DNA of 64,000 nucleotides. Origin: Lachnospiraceae bacterium. Its GTDB lineage: Bacteria; Bacillota; Clostridia; Lachnospirales; Lachnospiraceae. The notes below the pieces were generated by a model that worked only from the letters and a program-made list of their open reading frames with translations, did not search any database and was not told where the DNA came from. Positions 34,258 to 47,557 of the stretch are shown piece after piece. The translations under genes were made by a program, and so were the position numbers. The stretch spans positions 62,001 to 126,000 of the forward strand of contig JAITGA010000027.1 of the NCBI GenBank assembly GCA_031280955.1. The letters are read 5' to 3'. How positions within the stretch are numbered: the first letter of the stretch is position 1; each line of letters opens with the position of its first letter.

Positions 34258-34799
34258 TTGCGAAAACATACGGAGCTGCCTTGTTTGAATTGGCTGTCGA
34301 ACAAGATAGATCGGCGGATTTGCTAAAAGAGCTGACGGTAATAACCAAAGCTCTGGCGGACAATCCGAATTTCCTGCGCCTGCTGAATCATCCGAAGATA
34401 CTCAAGGATGAAAAGGTTGAGTTGGTGGAAACGGTTTTCAAAGACAAGGTCTCAGCGGAGATAACCGGGTTTTTGCGATTGCTGATTATGAAAGACCGTT
34501 GCGGTGATATGGAAGATATTTTTGCATACTTTATTGCCGCCATCAAGGATGAACTGGGTATCGGTGTCGCCACGGTCACGACAGCAGTGGCTCTCAACGA
34601 GATTCGCAAGAGTCTGATAACCGAACGCCTGTTGTCAGCAACCGATTACCGGGAAATGGAAATGAGTTTCATCGTTGACAAGGATATAATCGGGGGAATA
34701 GTGTTTAGAATCGGCGATCGTGTGGTGGATGCCAGTATCGCAACACGATTGGCGAAGTTAAGGAAGCAGTTGTCAGGCATCCAAATCAAGAATGGATAA
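34245..34799 (+). CDS. atpH: ATP synthase F1 subunit delta
   Basis: This 184-residue subunit joins the peripheral stalk to the top of F1. AKTYGAALFELAVEQD at the N-terminus and the C-terminal DKDIIGGIVFRIGDRVVDAS with ATRLAKLRKQL are diagnostic for the OSCP/delta family. It overlaps atpF, implying translational coupling. Confidence 0.93.
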   Translation: MAKLIAKTYGAALFELAVEQDRSADLLKELTVITKALADNPNFLRLLNHPKILKDEKVELVETVFKDKVSAEITGFLRLLIMKDRCGDMEDIFAYFIAAIKDELGIGVATVTTAVALNEIRKSLITERLLSATDYREMEMSFIVDKDIIGGIVFRIGDRVVDASIATRLAKLRKQLSGIQIKNG

Positions 34800-34807
34800 T
34801 CAGATAA

Positions 34808-36349
<1,542 letters not shown>

Positions 36350-36392
36350 CGAAGAGTTACTATAACAACTACCGAAAGGTGACGGTAATTAA

Positions 36393-38770
<2,378 letters not shown>

Positions 38771-38785
38771 AAAGGCTAGGTTCAC

Positions 38786-39190
38786 ATGGCGGAAAAACCG
38801 TTTAAAGTAAAAATCGTTTCGCCGGAGCGGCTTTTCTTCCAAGGTGATGCTGAAAAAGTCGAGTTCAATACTACTGAGGGTGAAATTGGTATTTATGCCC
38901 GACACATTCCGATGACGGTTCTTATTGCCCCCGGTCTCCTCACTCTGTATACAGAGGAGGGTGAAAAAAAGGCGGCGTTACATTCCGGGTTTGCAGAAAT
39001 TTTGCCATCAACAGTAACAGTTTTGGCAGAAGTGGTGGAATGGGCAGACGAGATTGATGCCGACCGCGCCCAGGCAGCGGTGGAGCGAGCACGGGAGCGG
39101 ATCAGGAAGGCGGCGGAAGAGACAGATTTGGATCGTGCCGAGATAGCCCTGCACCGTGCATTGGCACGTCTAAAAACGATTAAGAAGTAA
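38786..39190 (+). CDS. atpC: ATP synthase F1 subunit epsilon
   Basis: This 134-residue subunit of the rotor stalk has a beta-sandwich (VKIVSPERLFFQGDAEKVEF, TTEGEIGIYARHIPMTVLI) and a C-terminal helical hairpin (DADRAQAAVERARERIRKAA) that can inhibit ATP hydrolysis. It ends the operon. No obvious terminator hairpin follows before the next gene 76 bases on. Confidence 0.95.
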   Translation: MAEKPFKVKIVSPERLFFQGDAEKVEFNTTEGEIGIYARHIPMTVLIAPGLLTLYTEEGEKKAALHSGFAEILPSTVTVLAEVVEWADEIDADRAQAAVERARERIRKAAEETDLDRAEIALHRALARLKTIKK

Positions 39191-39266
39191 AGTAGAGAAA
39201 AATCAAAGTTCAAGTAATAGTTTATAGTAATGAAATATAGAAGCGGCATATACAGAGAGAGTAAAA

Positions 39267-40199
39267 ATGGAACATTTTTCTGTAGCACAGCAAATGAAAG
39301 CTGCCATCAACGACATTTTCATTGGCAAAGATGAAGTGGTCGAACAGATGTTGACGGCTTTTTTTGCGGGCGGACATGTACTCATCGAGGATGTCCCCGG
39401 AGTCGGCAAGACTACCTTGGCTTCACTTTTGGCAGCGGTGATGGAATGTAGCTTCGGTCGGATTCAGTTCACCCCCGATACCCTCCCCGGCGATATCGAG
39501 GGTGTTTCGATTTATAATCTCCAAAGCGGAACATTTGAATACCGGGCGGGTGTGGTGATGAACCAGATTCTGTTGGCAGATGAGATTAACCGTACTGCTC
39601 CCAAGACCCAAGCTGCTTTACTGGAGGCGATGGGCGAGGGACAGGTGACGGTTGATGGCACGAAATATCCACTGCCGCAACCATTTATGGTCATTGCCAC
39701 GCAAAACCCCACCGAGTTTCTCGGTACTTACCCATTACCGGAAGCACAGCTTGATCGCTTCATGATGCGGCTTGCACTGGGTTATCCCGGTCGGGAAGAT
39801 GAAATTCGTCTCGCAGAAGCACATTTGGCGGGGAGAACACTTGAAAAAGCCGTTCCTGTTTGCAAAGCGGCGGATGTTATCGCTGTCCGTGATGAGGTTG
39901 CGAGGGTAATAGTGTCAGAAAAGCTGTTGGCTTATATTACTGATTTGGTACGGCTGACCCGTGAAGAGGAACGCTTCGTTATTGGTGCCAGTCCGCGGGC
40001 GATGTTGGCATTGGTCAAGGCTTCCCAAGCGGCGGCCTATCTTGATGGGCGTGATTTTGCCAAACCCGATGACATGAAAAAGGTTGCACCGCTGGTTCTC
40101 ACTCATCGCTTGATTCTCACCCCTGCCGCCGAATTGCAAAAAACCGATACTGCTTCCGTTCTGCGGGGAATTATTGCAAAAACGCCGGTACAGCTGTAA
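39267..40199 (+). CDS. MoxR-type AAA+ ATPase (module 1)
   Basis: This 310-residue ATPase has Walker A VPGVGKTTLASLL, Walker B ILLADEINRTAPKTQAALLE, sensor 1 VIATQNPTEFLGTYPLPEAQ and an Arg finger region DRFMMRL. MoxR proteins act as chaperone-like factors for metal or cofactor insertion and are encoded with DUF58 and transglutaminase-like membrane proteins. The same trio follows here. GAGAGAG lies before the ATG. A second, distinct module of the same kind starts at 43913. Confidence 0.92.
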   Translation: MEHFSVAQQMKAAINDIFIGKDEVVEQMLTAFFAGGHVLIEDVPGVGKTTLASLLAAVMECSFGRIQFTPDTLPGDIEGVSIYNLQSGTFEYRAGVVMNQILLADEINRTAPKTQAALLEAMGEGQVTVDGTKYPLPQPFMVIATQNPTEFLGTYPLPEAQLDRFMMRLALGYPGREDEIRLAEAHLAGRTLEKAVPVCKAADVIAVRDEVARVIVSEKLLAYITDLVRLTREEERFVIGASPRAMLALVKASQAAAYLDGRDFAKPDDMKKVAPLVLTHRLILTPAAELQKTDTASVLRGIIAKTPVQL

Positions 40200-40218
40200 A
40201 CCATCAGGGAATCTCCAT

Positions 40219-41367
40219 ATGAAATTACGTCGTTTGCTTCTTTGTCTTTTGTTCCTTTTATCTTTGATTCCGATTAGCATCTTTGGCGGTGTCATCAGTT
40301 ATGCTCTCTTTTTTGCCGTGCTTTTGATTCCGCTGATATTATGGGCATATCTGCTCTATGTTCTCTATTATTTTACCGTTTATCAGGAAGCGGCGACCCG
40401 CAATATTGTTGTTGGCGAGGCCATAAACTACCGCTTCATCCTTGCTAATGAGGGAAGGATAGCTTTCACAGGAGTGTCAGTCATGCTCCATGCCGATTTT
40501 TCCTATGTTGCTGATGTACCCGACAATCGCCATTTTGCCATTTTTCCCGGTGAGCGGATTTCCTTTGACACGATGCTGACTTGCAAATACCGGGGTGAAT
40601 ATCCGGTCGGCGTGAAGCGTTTGATTGTTACAGATTTCCTCGGTATCTTTCGGGTAAGTTATCGGATGCCGTCACAGATAGAAGCTATCGTCAAGCCTAG
40701 GATAATCCATTATGACCGTCTCGAGGAGATACCCGAGACGGTAGTATTCAGCCAAAGTGTCCGCTTACAAGAGACCAATGAACCTGACCAAACGGTTCGT
40801 ACTTATATTCCCGGTGATTCGCTGTCACGAATCCATTGGAAATCAACGGCGAAAACTGGCGAGTTAAAAATTAGGAACGAAATAGGGACAATCAAGCAAA
40901 AAGTATTGATTTTGGCGGATTTTACCCGTGTGTCTGATGACATAAATATCTTTTTGCCGCAGGAAAACCGGATTCTGGAAAGAATCATTGCCTTGCTTTA
41001 TTATTTTACCCGTCAAAGTGTTCCCGCTGAGTTTCTCTTTGCCAACAAAGGGCCGGAAAACCGCAGGGTCAATGATATACAGCATTTTCGCTTTTTGTAT
41101 GAAGAGTTGGCAACGATGCGTTTTCGTGAAGACAACAGTTTCACCCTTTTGTTTCGGCGGATAAAAGAGTCGGGGATTTTTTCCCAAGTAATGTTGATAA
41201 TGATGATTACTACGAATATGGATCAAGAGTTATATTCTTCGTTGGTCAAGCTGTCGCTTGCCGGCAAGGTGATAGTGGTTTATGTGATGAGTGATGATGA
41301 TATAAGTGAGTTCGTCCGTCAGAGTAATGAGCGGCTGATAATTATTGCCGATGAGGGAAATGAATAA
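40219..41367 (+). CDS. DUF58 domain membrane protein (module 1)
   Basis: This 382-residue protein has two N-terminal membrane helices (about 5-55) followed by a CARDB-like region. The DUF58 signature reads QTVRTYIPGDSLSRIHWKST followed by AKTGELKIRNE (about 206-238). A von Willebrand A-like fold makes up the C-terminus. The partner is the MoxR ATPase. The ATG at 40219 is preferred since AGGGA lies 9-13 bases upstream. The last bases overlap the next gene. Confidence 0.88.
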   Translation: MKLRRLLLCLLFLLSLIPISIFGGVISYALFFAVLLIPLILWAYLLYVLYYFTVYQEAATRNIVVGEAINYRFILANEGRIAFTGVSVMLHADFSYVADVPDNRHFAIFPGERISFDTMLTCKYRGEYPVGVKRLIVTDFLGIFRVSYRMPSQIEAIVKPRIIHYDRLEEIPETVVFSQSVRLQETNEPDQTVRTYIPGDSLSRIHWKSTAKTGELKIRNEIGTIKQKVLILADFTRVSDDINIFLPQENRILERIIALLYYFTRQSVPAEFLFANKGPENRRVNDIQHFRFLYEELATMRFREDNSFTLLFRRIKESGIFSQVMLIMMITTNMDQELYSSLVKLSLAGKVIVVYVMSDDDISEFVRQSNERLIIIADEGNE

Positions 41368-43789
41368 AATAACCTTACATCAAAAAATTCATACAGGATT
41401 CATCCTGACAATGACGGTTTGGATTGCCGTGGGGATAACCTTGGCAGCAACAGGATGGGTGTTTAGCACGAGTTGGCAATTACTGGGCGGCGGGTTGATT
41501 GTGCTTGTTTTTATGGTGTTTTATGCGACGGAGGGAAAGTGGCGTATCATTCCTGCCGCCATAATAACAGCTGTTATTTTATTTACTATGTATATCATTG
41601 GCAGAGAGCGTATCTCCCGTTATATCAGCGGTTATATTGACTGGTTGTTCAGAGGCGGCGAAATGGAGATTGCTTTTGCGGCGATAAGTGTTGCTTTCAT
41701 AGGCATCCTTAGTCTGTTGCTTTTTTGGTTGCTCGTCCGTTTTTTCATGTTGCGCTTGATTACTGCCGTTGCCCTATTCGTTTTCCTCATCGTGGCAATG
41801 ATTATCGGTTTCCGTCAGCAAGAGACGACAGTTTGCTTTATTATTTTGTTTATCCTCTTTACCCTGACTGAATACCTGCAAAAAGCGGAAATCCGCTCCC
41901 GCATCGTGGTGTATTTGTTACCGTTTTTGCTTCTTTATGGTGTTCTATTATTGTTTCTGCCGCTACAGGCAGAGCCGTACAATTGGCAGTTCGCCCGTTC
42001 GGTTTATAGTAGTGTGCGGGGAAATGTGCTGTCAATCACGCAGCGATTCAGTAGCGGGCGTGGTAACAGCAGTTTCGGGTTGGGAGTAGGAGACTTGGCT
42101 GGCAGCAGCACAACAAGCCGTGAGACAAGCGGCGGCGGTTTTAGTGAGCGTCCCACGATTAGGGGTAGGACGAGACCTCGGGATCGGGAGATGATTGAGG
42201 TTGAGCTAACCAGCGGCAGAATGATGAGTGTTTATTTGACCGGAAATGTATTTGCCAATTTTGACGGCATGACTTGGTCGCACCCGGAAACGGAAGATGA
42301 TTCTATTCATGCGGAACAGGAGAGTTTTTTCGATGCGATGGAAACGGTTTATGCTGTCTACCGTCATGAGCCGGAACGACCGGCAGCATATTTTCATCGT
42401 GGTGAAATGCGGGTTGCTTATACTCATCTACGGAGCGGGTTTTTGCTTGCTCCCGCAAAAACCGTTGCTATCAATCCGCTTGAACCGTGGCAGGAAGAGC
42501 TGTTGGTGATAGACAGCGGTTGGGTTTTTGCTGACCGTGTCGGAATTGGCACGGAATATGAGGTGGTATTTATCCAAATGAATCTCGGTCATGATATGTT
42601 CCGGCAAATGATAATCGCCGAATCGGGTTATCAGTATCAGGAAGAGATATGGGATTCTTTTCTCAACATGTTTGGACGACATCACTTCTTGCGGGGTGTG
42701 GATGCTACTGACTTAAATACCCGGAACTTGCGTGAACGAAGTGAGTGGATAAAAGCCACATATAGTGAGCGATACCCGGTGAGTGAGGAAGTACGAGCAT
42801 TGGTACTGGAAGTGACCAGGGAAGCCGCCAGTGATTATGAGAAGTGTCTTGCCCTTGAACATATGTTATCGGGACAGGGAGAGCATGAGTTTACTTATAT
42901 CCTCTCCCCGCCATCTATTCCATCGGGAAGGGATTTTCTTGATTACTTCCTTTTGGAGAGCAAAACCGGATATTGCACCTACTATGCGACTGCATTTGTT
43001 TTGTTGGCAAGGGAGTTAGGTTTGCCGGCACGATATGTACAAGGGTGTCTTGTCAATGATGATAATCTGGGAGTGGAAATAATTAGTGTCAGGGAAAGCA
43101 TGGCACATGCTTGGGCAGAGGTTTATTTCCAAGGTGTAGGTTGGATTCCCTTTGAAGCAACACCGGGGTTTGCAACAGGACGATATCGTTATTGGCATCC
43201 GCCGGCAGTAATGGGTGAGGCTACGCCGACGATAGACAGAAGTGAAGAAATGGATAGACAAGCTGCTGACAATCTCATTATCGACAGAGAAGTGGTGTCA
43301 GCAGATACGGCAACTTCGGTACAGGCGAGACAGATTGCCGAACAAGCGTTGCTCTTGTCCTTGGTGGTGTTGACAGTATTATTAGTAGCGATTACCCTGT
43401 TGTTGGTCATTGACCATCTGATAAGAAGCCGCCGCTATCAGCGCATGGATAATGAAGAACGTTTGCATGAGCATGTTCGGATAAATATGCGGATACTCAG
43501 TATGATAGGGTACAGCATGGGAGTGGGGGAGACATGGTACGAGTTTGCCGAGAGAATACGCATCGACAAGGAGAAGAATGATGCAACACGGCAAAGTCGC
43601 ATTGAGTTTGCCGAAAGAATACGCCACTCTATTTCAGTTAATTTTATTGATATATGGGAGCGGACGGTTTATCGCGGCGACACAGTAACAGAGGCGATGA
43701 TAACAGCGGCACGAGACGACCGTGACGAACTTTACCGTATCATCAAGGCGAAGAGCAGATGGCTTTATTGTTGGGTGCGCTGGCGATAA
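41360..43789 (+). CDS. transglutaminase-like membrane protein (TgpA-like, module 1)
   Basis: This protein has about 809 residues: seven or so N-terminal membrane helices (to about 210), a large extracellular part with a transglutaminase-like cysteine protease fold, one further helix (LLSLVVLTVLLVAITLLLVI) and a cytoplasmic DUF4129-like tail. The catalytic Cys is in KTGYCTYYATAFVLLARELG, the His in MAHAWAEVYFQGVGWIPFEA and the Asp equivalent nearby. TgpA relatives are needed for envelope integrity. The module MoxR-DUF58-TgpA is complete. The precise start (41360, or 41351/41345) is uncertain. Confidence 0.87.
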   Translation: MNKITLHQKIHTGFILTMTVWIAVGITLAATGWVFSTSWQLLGGGLIVLVFMVFYATEGKWRIIPAAIITAVILFTMYIIGRERISRYISGYIDWLFRGGEMEIAFAAISVAFIGILSLLLFWLLVRFFMLRLITAVALFVFLIVAMIIGFRQQETTVCFIILFILFTLTEYLQKAEIRSRIVVYLLPFLLLYGVLLLFLPLQAEPYNWQFARSVYSSVRGNVLSITQRFSSGRGNSSFGLGVGDLAGSSTTSRETSGGGFSERPTIRGRTRPRDREMIEVELTSGRMMSVYLTGNVFANFDGMTWSHPETEDDSIHAEQESFFDAMETVYAVYRHEPERPAAYFHRGEMRVAYTHLRSGFLLAPAKTVAINPLEPWQEELLVIDSGWVFADRVGIGTEYEVVFIQMNLGHDMFRQMIIAESGYQYQEEIWDSFLNMFGRHHFLRGVDATDLNTRNLRERSEWIKATYSERYPVSEEVRALVLEVTREAASDYEKCLALEHMLSGQGEHEFTYILSPPSIPSGRDFLDYFLLESKTGYCTYYATAFVLLARELGLPARYVQGCLVNDDNLGVEIISVRESMAHAWAEVYFQGVGWIPFEATPGFATGRYRYWHPPAVMGEATPTIDRSEEMDRQAADNLIIDREVVSADTATSVQARQIAEQALLLSLVVLTVLLVAITLLLVIDHLIRSRRYQRMDNEERLHEHVRINMRILSMIGYSMGVGETWYEFAERIRIDKEKNDATRQSRIEFAERIRHSISVNFIDIWERTVYRGDTVTEAMITAARDDRDELYRIIKAKSRWLYCWVRWR

Positions 43790-43790
43790 A

Positions 43791-43831
43791 GCGGAACACG
43801 CTGAGCAGCATAGCTGCTCGGTGCGTTCCGC
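43791..43831 (+). terminator. strong hairpin between the two MoxR modules
   Basis: Arms at 43791-43809 (GCGGAACACGCTGAGCAGC) and 43813-43831 (GCTGCTCGGTGCGTTCCGC) pair over 19 bases with a few wobble or mismatched positions around a three-base loop. The following sequence is pyrimidine-rich but not a pure T-run. A -10-like TATGAT lies at 43867-43872, so module 2 probably has its own promoter. Confidence 0.65.
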
Positions 43832-43912
43832 CTCACATTCTTATTCTTCTTTCTCAGCAGATATGGTATGATAAAGGCAACCACACTTATACATTTTTTG
43901 CGGAGGGACTTT

Positions 43913-44881
43913 ATGGATGTCATGCAAATCAAGGAAAAAGCGCAGCTGATTATTGATAACGCCGCCAAGGTCATCATTGGCAAAAAGGACGTAATCAGAT
44001 ATTTGTTATGTGCATTACTGGCGGAGGGGAATGTCCTGTTGGAGGATGTCCCGGGTGCGGGAAAGACGAAGCTGGCGAAAACATTTGCCATCTCGCTTGC
44101 CGCTGATTTTCGCCGTATCCAGTTCACCCCCGACCTTTTACCCAGTGACATTACCGGAATCAATATCTTCAATCGCAAGGAAAACGACTTCATTCTGCGT
44201 CGAGGTCCGGTGTTTACCAATATCTTGCTTGCTGACGAAATAAACCGTGCTACCCCACGCACACAGGCGGGACTACTCGAATGTATGGAGGAACGCCAAG
44301 TCACTATCGACGGGGTTAGTTATCGCCTCGACCGTCCCTTTTTCGTAATTGCGACCCAAAACCCGATTGAGACGGCGGGGACTTATCCCCTACCCGAAGC
44401 ACAGCTTGACCGCTTCATGATGAAACTGTCAGTGGGATTGCCGGAAAAAGCCGAGGAAATGGCGATTATCGACCGCTTTATCAATATTGATGAGACAAAA
44501 GACCCCATCAACTCATTGACCGCAGTAGTCAACAAAGAAGATATAGCAGAGATGAAAAACGGAGTCGATACCGTCTTTGTCCACCCCCTGATACGTGATT
44601 ATATCGCTGAAATCGCCATCGCCACCCGCACGAGTGCGGAAATCATCGTCGGAGCAAGTCCCCGCGCCACGCTAAGTCTATTAAAAGGAGCAAAAGTTCT
44701 GGCGGCTCTGGATGGACGAAACTACTGTATCCCCGATGATGTGAAAGAACTGGCTATCCCCGTTCTTGCTCACCGCCTGATACTCAACTACAGTTACCGA
44801 CAGGGAAAAGACAGCATCGAAAAAATCAGAACTATCTTGAGCGGGATACCTGCACCCACCGAGGAAAGTATTATTTCATGA
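43913..44881 (+). CDS. MoxR-type AAA+ ATPase (module 2)
   Basis: This 322-residue ATPase is paralogous to the one at 39267. Walker A is VPGAGKTKLAKTF, Walker B ILLADEINRATPRTQAGLLE, and sensor 1 VIATQNPIETAGTYPLPEAQ. The ATG at 43913 follows GGAGGG by six bases; longer in-frame starts are not supported. The stop overlaps the following DUF58 gene by four bases. Confidence 0.92.
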   Translation: MDVMQIKEKAQLIIDNAAKVIIGKKDVIRYLLCALLAEGNVLLEDVPGAGKTKLAKTFAISLAADFRRIQFTPDLLPSDITGINIFNRKENDFILRRGPVFTNILLADEINRATPRTQAGLLECMEERQVTIDGVSYRLDRPFFVIATQNPIETAGTYPLPEAQLDRFMMKLSVGLPEKAEEMAIIDRFINIDETKDPINSLTAVVNKEDIAEMKNGVDTVFVHPLIRDYIAEIAIATRTSAEIIVGASPRATLSLLKGAKVLAALDGRNYCIPDDVKELAIPVLAHRLILNYSYRQGKDSIEKIRTILSGIPAPTEESIIS

Positions 44882-45984
44882 CGATAATCATTATCGGGCT
44901 AATTGCCGCCGCCCTTTTCATTAGCCAGAAGCATTTGTACCGCCGCTTTTGGAACAAAGGAATCATCGTCAACTTGAGGTTTACTGATGATACCGTTCGT
45001 GTCGGAGGAAATACCAGTCTTGTTCAAGTCGTGGAAAACAAAAAATGGCTGCCGCTTCCGGCTCTCAAGGTCAAATTTCAATGTTCCCGCTACATGATTT
45101 TTGCCACCGATGGGAACGCCCAAGTATCGGATATGTATTATCGCAATGACCTGTTTTCACTGATGCCTTTTCGTCGTGTCACCCGCCAACACCGGATTAC
45201 CTGCATGAAGCGAGGCTATTACGGTATTCGTGGTATAGATTTGGTCGGAGCGGACTTATTCTTGAGTCAGGAAATGGTGGAAAGCCGCAGCGGTGAAACC
45301 TGGATTCATGTCATTCCTGCTCTCTGTGTCACCGAAGAACTCGATACCTCCCTCCGTCAAGTCAGTGGGGAAATGCCGCATCGTCGCCATCTGCTCACCG
45401 ACCCTTTTGCTTTTCGCGGTATTCGTGAGTATACCCCCCTCGATGAAATCAAAACCGTCAACTGGAAAGCCTCGGCGAAATCTGATGACTGGAAAGTTAA
45501 TGTGTATGATTATACAGCGATAAATGCCGTTTCACTTTTCATCAATCTCAGCAATCGTCAGTGGTCACAGGCAGAAGAGCAATTAGAAAGAGCGATAGCC
45601 ATCGGCGCATATTTAGCGGAATACTTTCTGAGTGCCGGTGTTAATGTTTCGATTTACGCCAATGCATGTGACTGTTTGCATGGCAGCGTCCTTTGCATGG
45701 AGGAGATCCGTGATTTGGGGAGTTTGGAGCAAATACAAAAAATGTTGGCACGACTTGACCTTGATATTCACCCTGAGCCGTTCACTGATTATGAAGAACG
45801 GATGAGTCAGCAAACAGGGCGGATGCTGATTGTTATTTCTCCGGATTGGCTTGATGAAGTCCAAGATATGCTTTGCCGCAATATCGGGCGAAGTGATATA
45901 ATCTGGATTTGCCCTTGCAGTCAAAAAGCTGATGTTCGCGTGCGTCCGGAGTTAAAAGCACATACGATAGTACTGGCGGAATAA
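44878..45984 (+). CDS. DUF58 domain protein (module 2)
   Basis: This 368-residue protein has an N-terminal membrane helix (MTIIIIGLIAAALFI). The DUF58 core reads AFRGIREYTPLDEIKTVNWK then ASAKSDDWKVNVYDYT (about 180-215). It starts at an ATGA overlap with the MoxR gene. It differs clearly in sequence from the module 1 protein, so the two modules are not a recent duplication. Confidence 0.88.
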   Translation: MTIIIIGLIAAALFISQKHLYRRFWNKGIIVNLRFTDDTVRVGGNTSLVQVVENKKWLPLPALKVKFQCSRYMIFATDGNAQVSDMYYRNDLFSLMPFRRVTRQHRITCMKRGYYGIRGIDLVGADLFLSQEMVESRSGETWIHVIPALCVTEELDTSLRQVSGEMPHRRHLLTDPFAFRGIREYTPLDEIKTVNWKASAKSDDWKVNVYDYTAINAVSLFINLSNRQWSQAEEQLERAIAIGAYLAEYFLSAGVNVSIYANACDCLHGSVLCMEEIRDLGSLEQIQKMLARLDLDIHPEPFTDYEERMSQQTGRMLIVISPDWLDEVQDMLCRNIGRSDIIWICPCSQKADVRVRPELKAHTIVLAE

Positions 45985-45985
45985 A

Positions 45986-47395
45986 ATGGAAAAAAATATC
46001 ACCATCGTCAAAAACTGTATCGCTGAGATTCTAAACGGTATCCCTCACATTATCGTTGCGTTGGGTATCTTTTCTGTAATTCCCGACGAAACTCCCCCTT
46101 TGGTTTTCTTTCCCGTTATGATAGTAGTGCCGTTGATTCTGCTCTTTATCAGGTTACAGGTACACTATTTATGGTTATTTAACCTACTTCACATTGCTTT
46201 GCCATTTGTCATTATCTTTATCTTCATTGGCGAAAGCGCGTGGCAAATCATTTTTGGCTTGTCGGCTTTGATACAAGTGGTGATTTCTTATACGGTCAAA
46301 GTGGCGGCAAATAGTCGAGCGGCACACTTGGCAATCAGTACGGCGATTAGTGAAAATGAATGTACTGCTATTGGAGAAGGTCTGCCTAATGAAGGCGAAA
46401 TACCCACAAATGAAAGCTTAATTGATTTCCCCATTGATTATGGCAGCGATGCCGTAGCACCGATGGTAACGGTAGCGTTTGCGGCTATTTTTTACTTATT
46501 GACAGGAGTTAGCGGATTGATTTTTCTGTTGATGATTTCTATTGCCCTTTACTTCTTTTATCACTATCTCACTCATTACCTCGTCTATAATGATATGTGC
46601 CGGCGGACGACAGGAACGGTACCGTCCAAAGATATTTTTGCCGCTGATTTGTCGTTGGTCGGCGGTTTCACGTTGATTACCGTCATCTTGATGGCACTTT
46701 TTGCCGGACGTGAGATAATGGTAGGTATCGGTGCATGGTTTTTGGAATGGTTGCGGCGGTTTCTGACTTGGCTGTTCGCATTGGGGAATAAAGGCTCACA
46801 GGAGATGGAAGTTCAGGAGCTTACTCTTGTTGAAGAAGCGGTCGAAATCGGGGAAATGTTGCCGGAAATTGAGATGGCAAACCGTCCTTTTCTTGTCATT
46901 GTGGAGGCGATGGTTGTTATTTTGAGCATTGCCGTGACCGCAGTAATTATTGTGGCTTTGGTGTTTACGATGGTTAAACTGATAAAGTTTGCTTTCGGAC
47001 TCAGGCTGCGATGGGTCAAAACCGCAGAGGTGGAAGCGGAAAAAGACATCGTTGAAAAACTCAGATGGCAAAAGCGGGAAACGAGGCGGGAGAAACGGAA
47101 ATTATTCCGTTCTGCCGATGAGAAAGTACGCCGTATCTTTAGCGATACGATTTGCAAAAGACGGATAAAATGGGAAAAAATACATAATAACACATGTTAT
47201 TTTACTGCCAAAGACAGTACTGCGCGGGAAATGAGTGCGCTTTTTCCTGAGGCAAAAGAAGAGGTCGAAATATTGGTCAGTTTGTATGAAAAAGCGAGGT
47301 ATGCCGCTAATACTTGCACTGCTGCCGATGTGAGGACGGCACGGAGCATCAGTACATCACTGCTTGCTCGCGCCATTACTGATACGGAATCCTAG
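45986..47395 (+). CDS. multispanning membrane protein, DUF4129-like C-terminus (module 2)
   Basis: This 469-residue protein has about eight membrane helices and a soluble C-terminal tail. The tail pattern TAREMSALFPEAKEEVEILV then SLYEKARYAANTCTAADVRT resembles DUF4129, which closes many TgpA-like proteins. No transglutaminase Cys-His-Asp set is seen, so in contrast to module 1 the protease part is absent. Function is unknown beyond membership in the MoxR-DUF58 module. It ends 4 bases before a large hairpin. Confidence 0.75.
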   Translation: MEKNITIVKNCIAEILNGIPHIIVALGIFSVIPDETPPLVFFPVMIVVPLILLFIRLQVHYLWLFNLLHIALPFVIIFIFIGESAWQIIFGLSALIQVVISYTVKVAANSRAAHLAISTAISENECTAIGEGLPNEGEIPTNESLIDFPIDYGSDAVAPMVTVAFAAIFYLLTGVSGLIFLLMISIALYFFYHYLTHYLVYNDMCRRTTGTVPSKDIFAADLSLVGGFTLITVILMALFAGREIMVGIGAWFLEWLRRFLTWLFALGNKGSQEMEVQELTLVEEAVEIGEMLPEIEMANRPFLVIVEAMVVILSIAVTAVIIVALVFTMVKLIKFAFGLRLRWVKTAEVEAEKDIVEKLRWQKRETRREKRKLFRSADEKVRRIFSDTICKRRIKWEKIHNNTCYFTAKDSTAREMSALFPEAKEEVEILVSLYEKARYAANTCTAADVRTARSISTSLLARAITDTES

Positions 47396-47398
47396 AGT

Positions 47399-47446
47399 AA
47401 TCCATAGAGTACTCCTAGGAATACTCCTAGGAGTATCCCTTGGATT
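47399..47446 (+). terminator. large inverted repeat after MoxR module 2
   Basis: Perfect 11-bp arms TACTCCTAGGA (47410-47420) and TCCTAGGAGTA (47425-47435), further bracketed by AATCCA (47399-47404) and TGGATT (47441-47446), make one long stem. There is no T-run, so it may be a bidirectional processing or termination structure or a repeat element. Confidence 0.5.
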
Positions 47447-47471
47447 AAGGACTTTGCTGCGGCAGCAGCTT

Positions 47472-47500
47472 TTGCAAAAGCGGGCGGCTTTTGATATACT
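47472..47500 (+). promoter_or_regulatory. promoter of the DUF1846 gene
   Basis: -35 TTGCAA (47472-47477) and -10 TATACT (47495-47500) are 17 bases apart, about 57 bases before the start codon. Confidence 0.6.
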
Positions 47501-47557
47501 AAGGAGCAAGCAAGTAATGAAAATCACAAACACAGGCACTTTGCAGGAGGATGGCAA

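Noticed and set aside
45986..47395. A second transglutaminase in MoxR module 2
   Set aside because: The Cys, His and Asp motifs found in the module 1 protein are not present in this protein.
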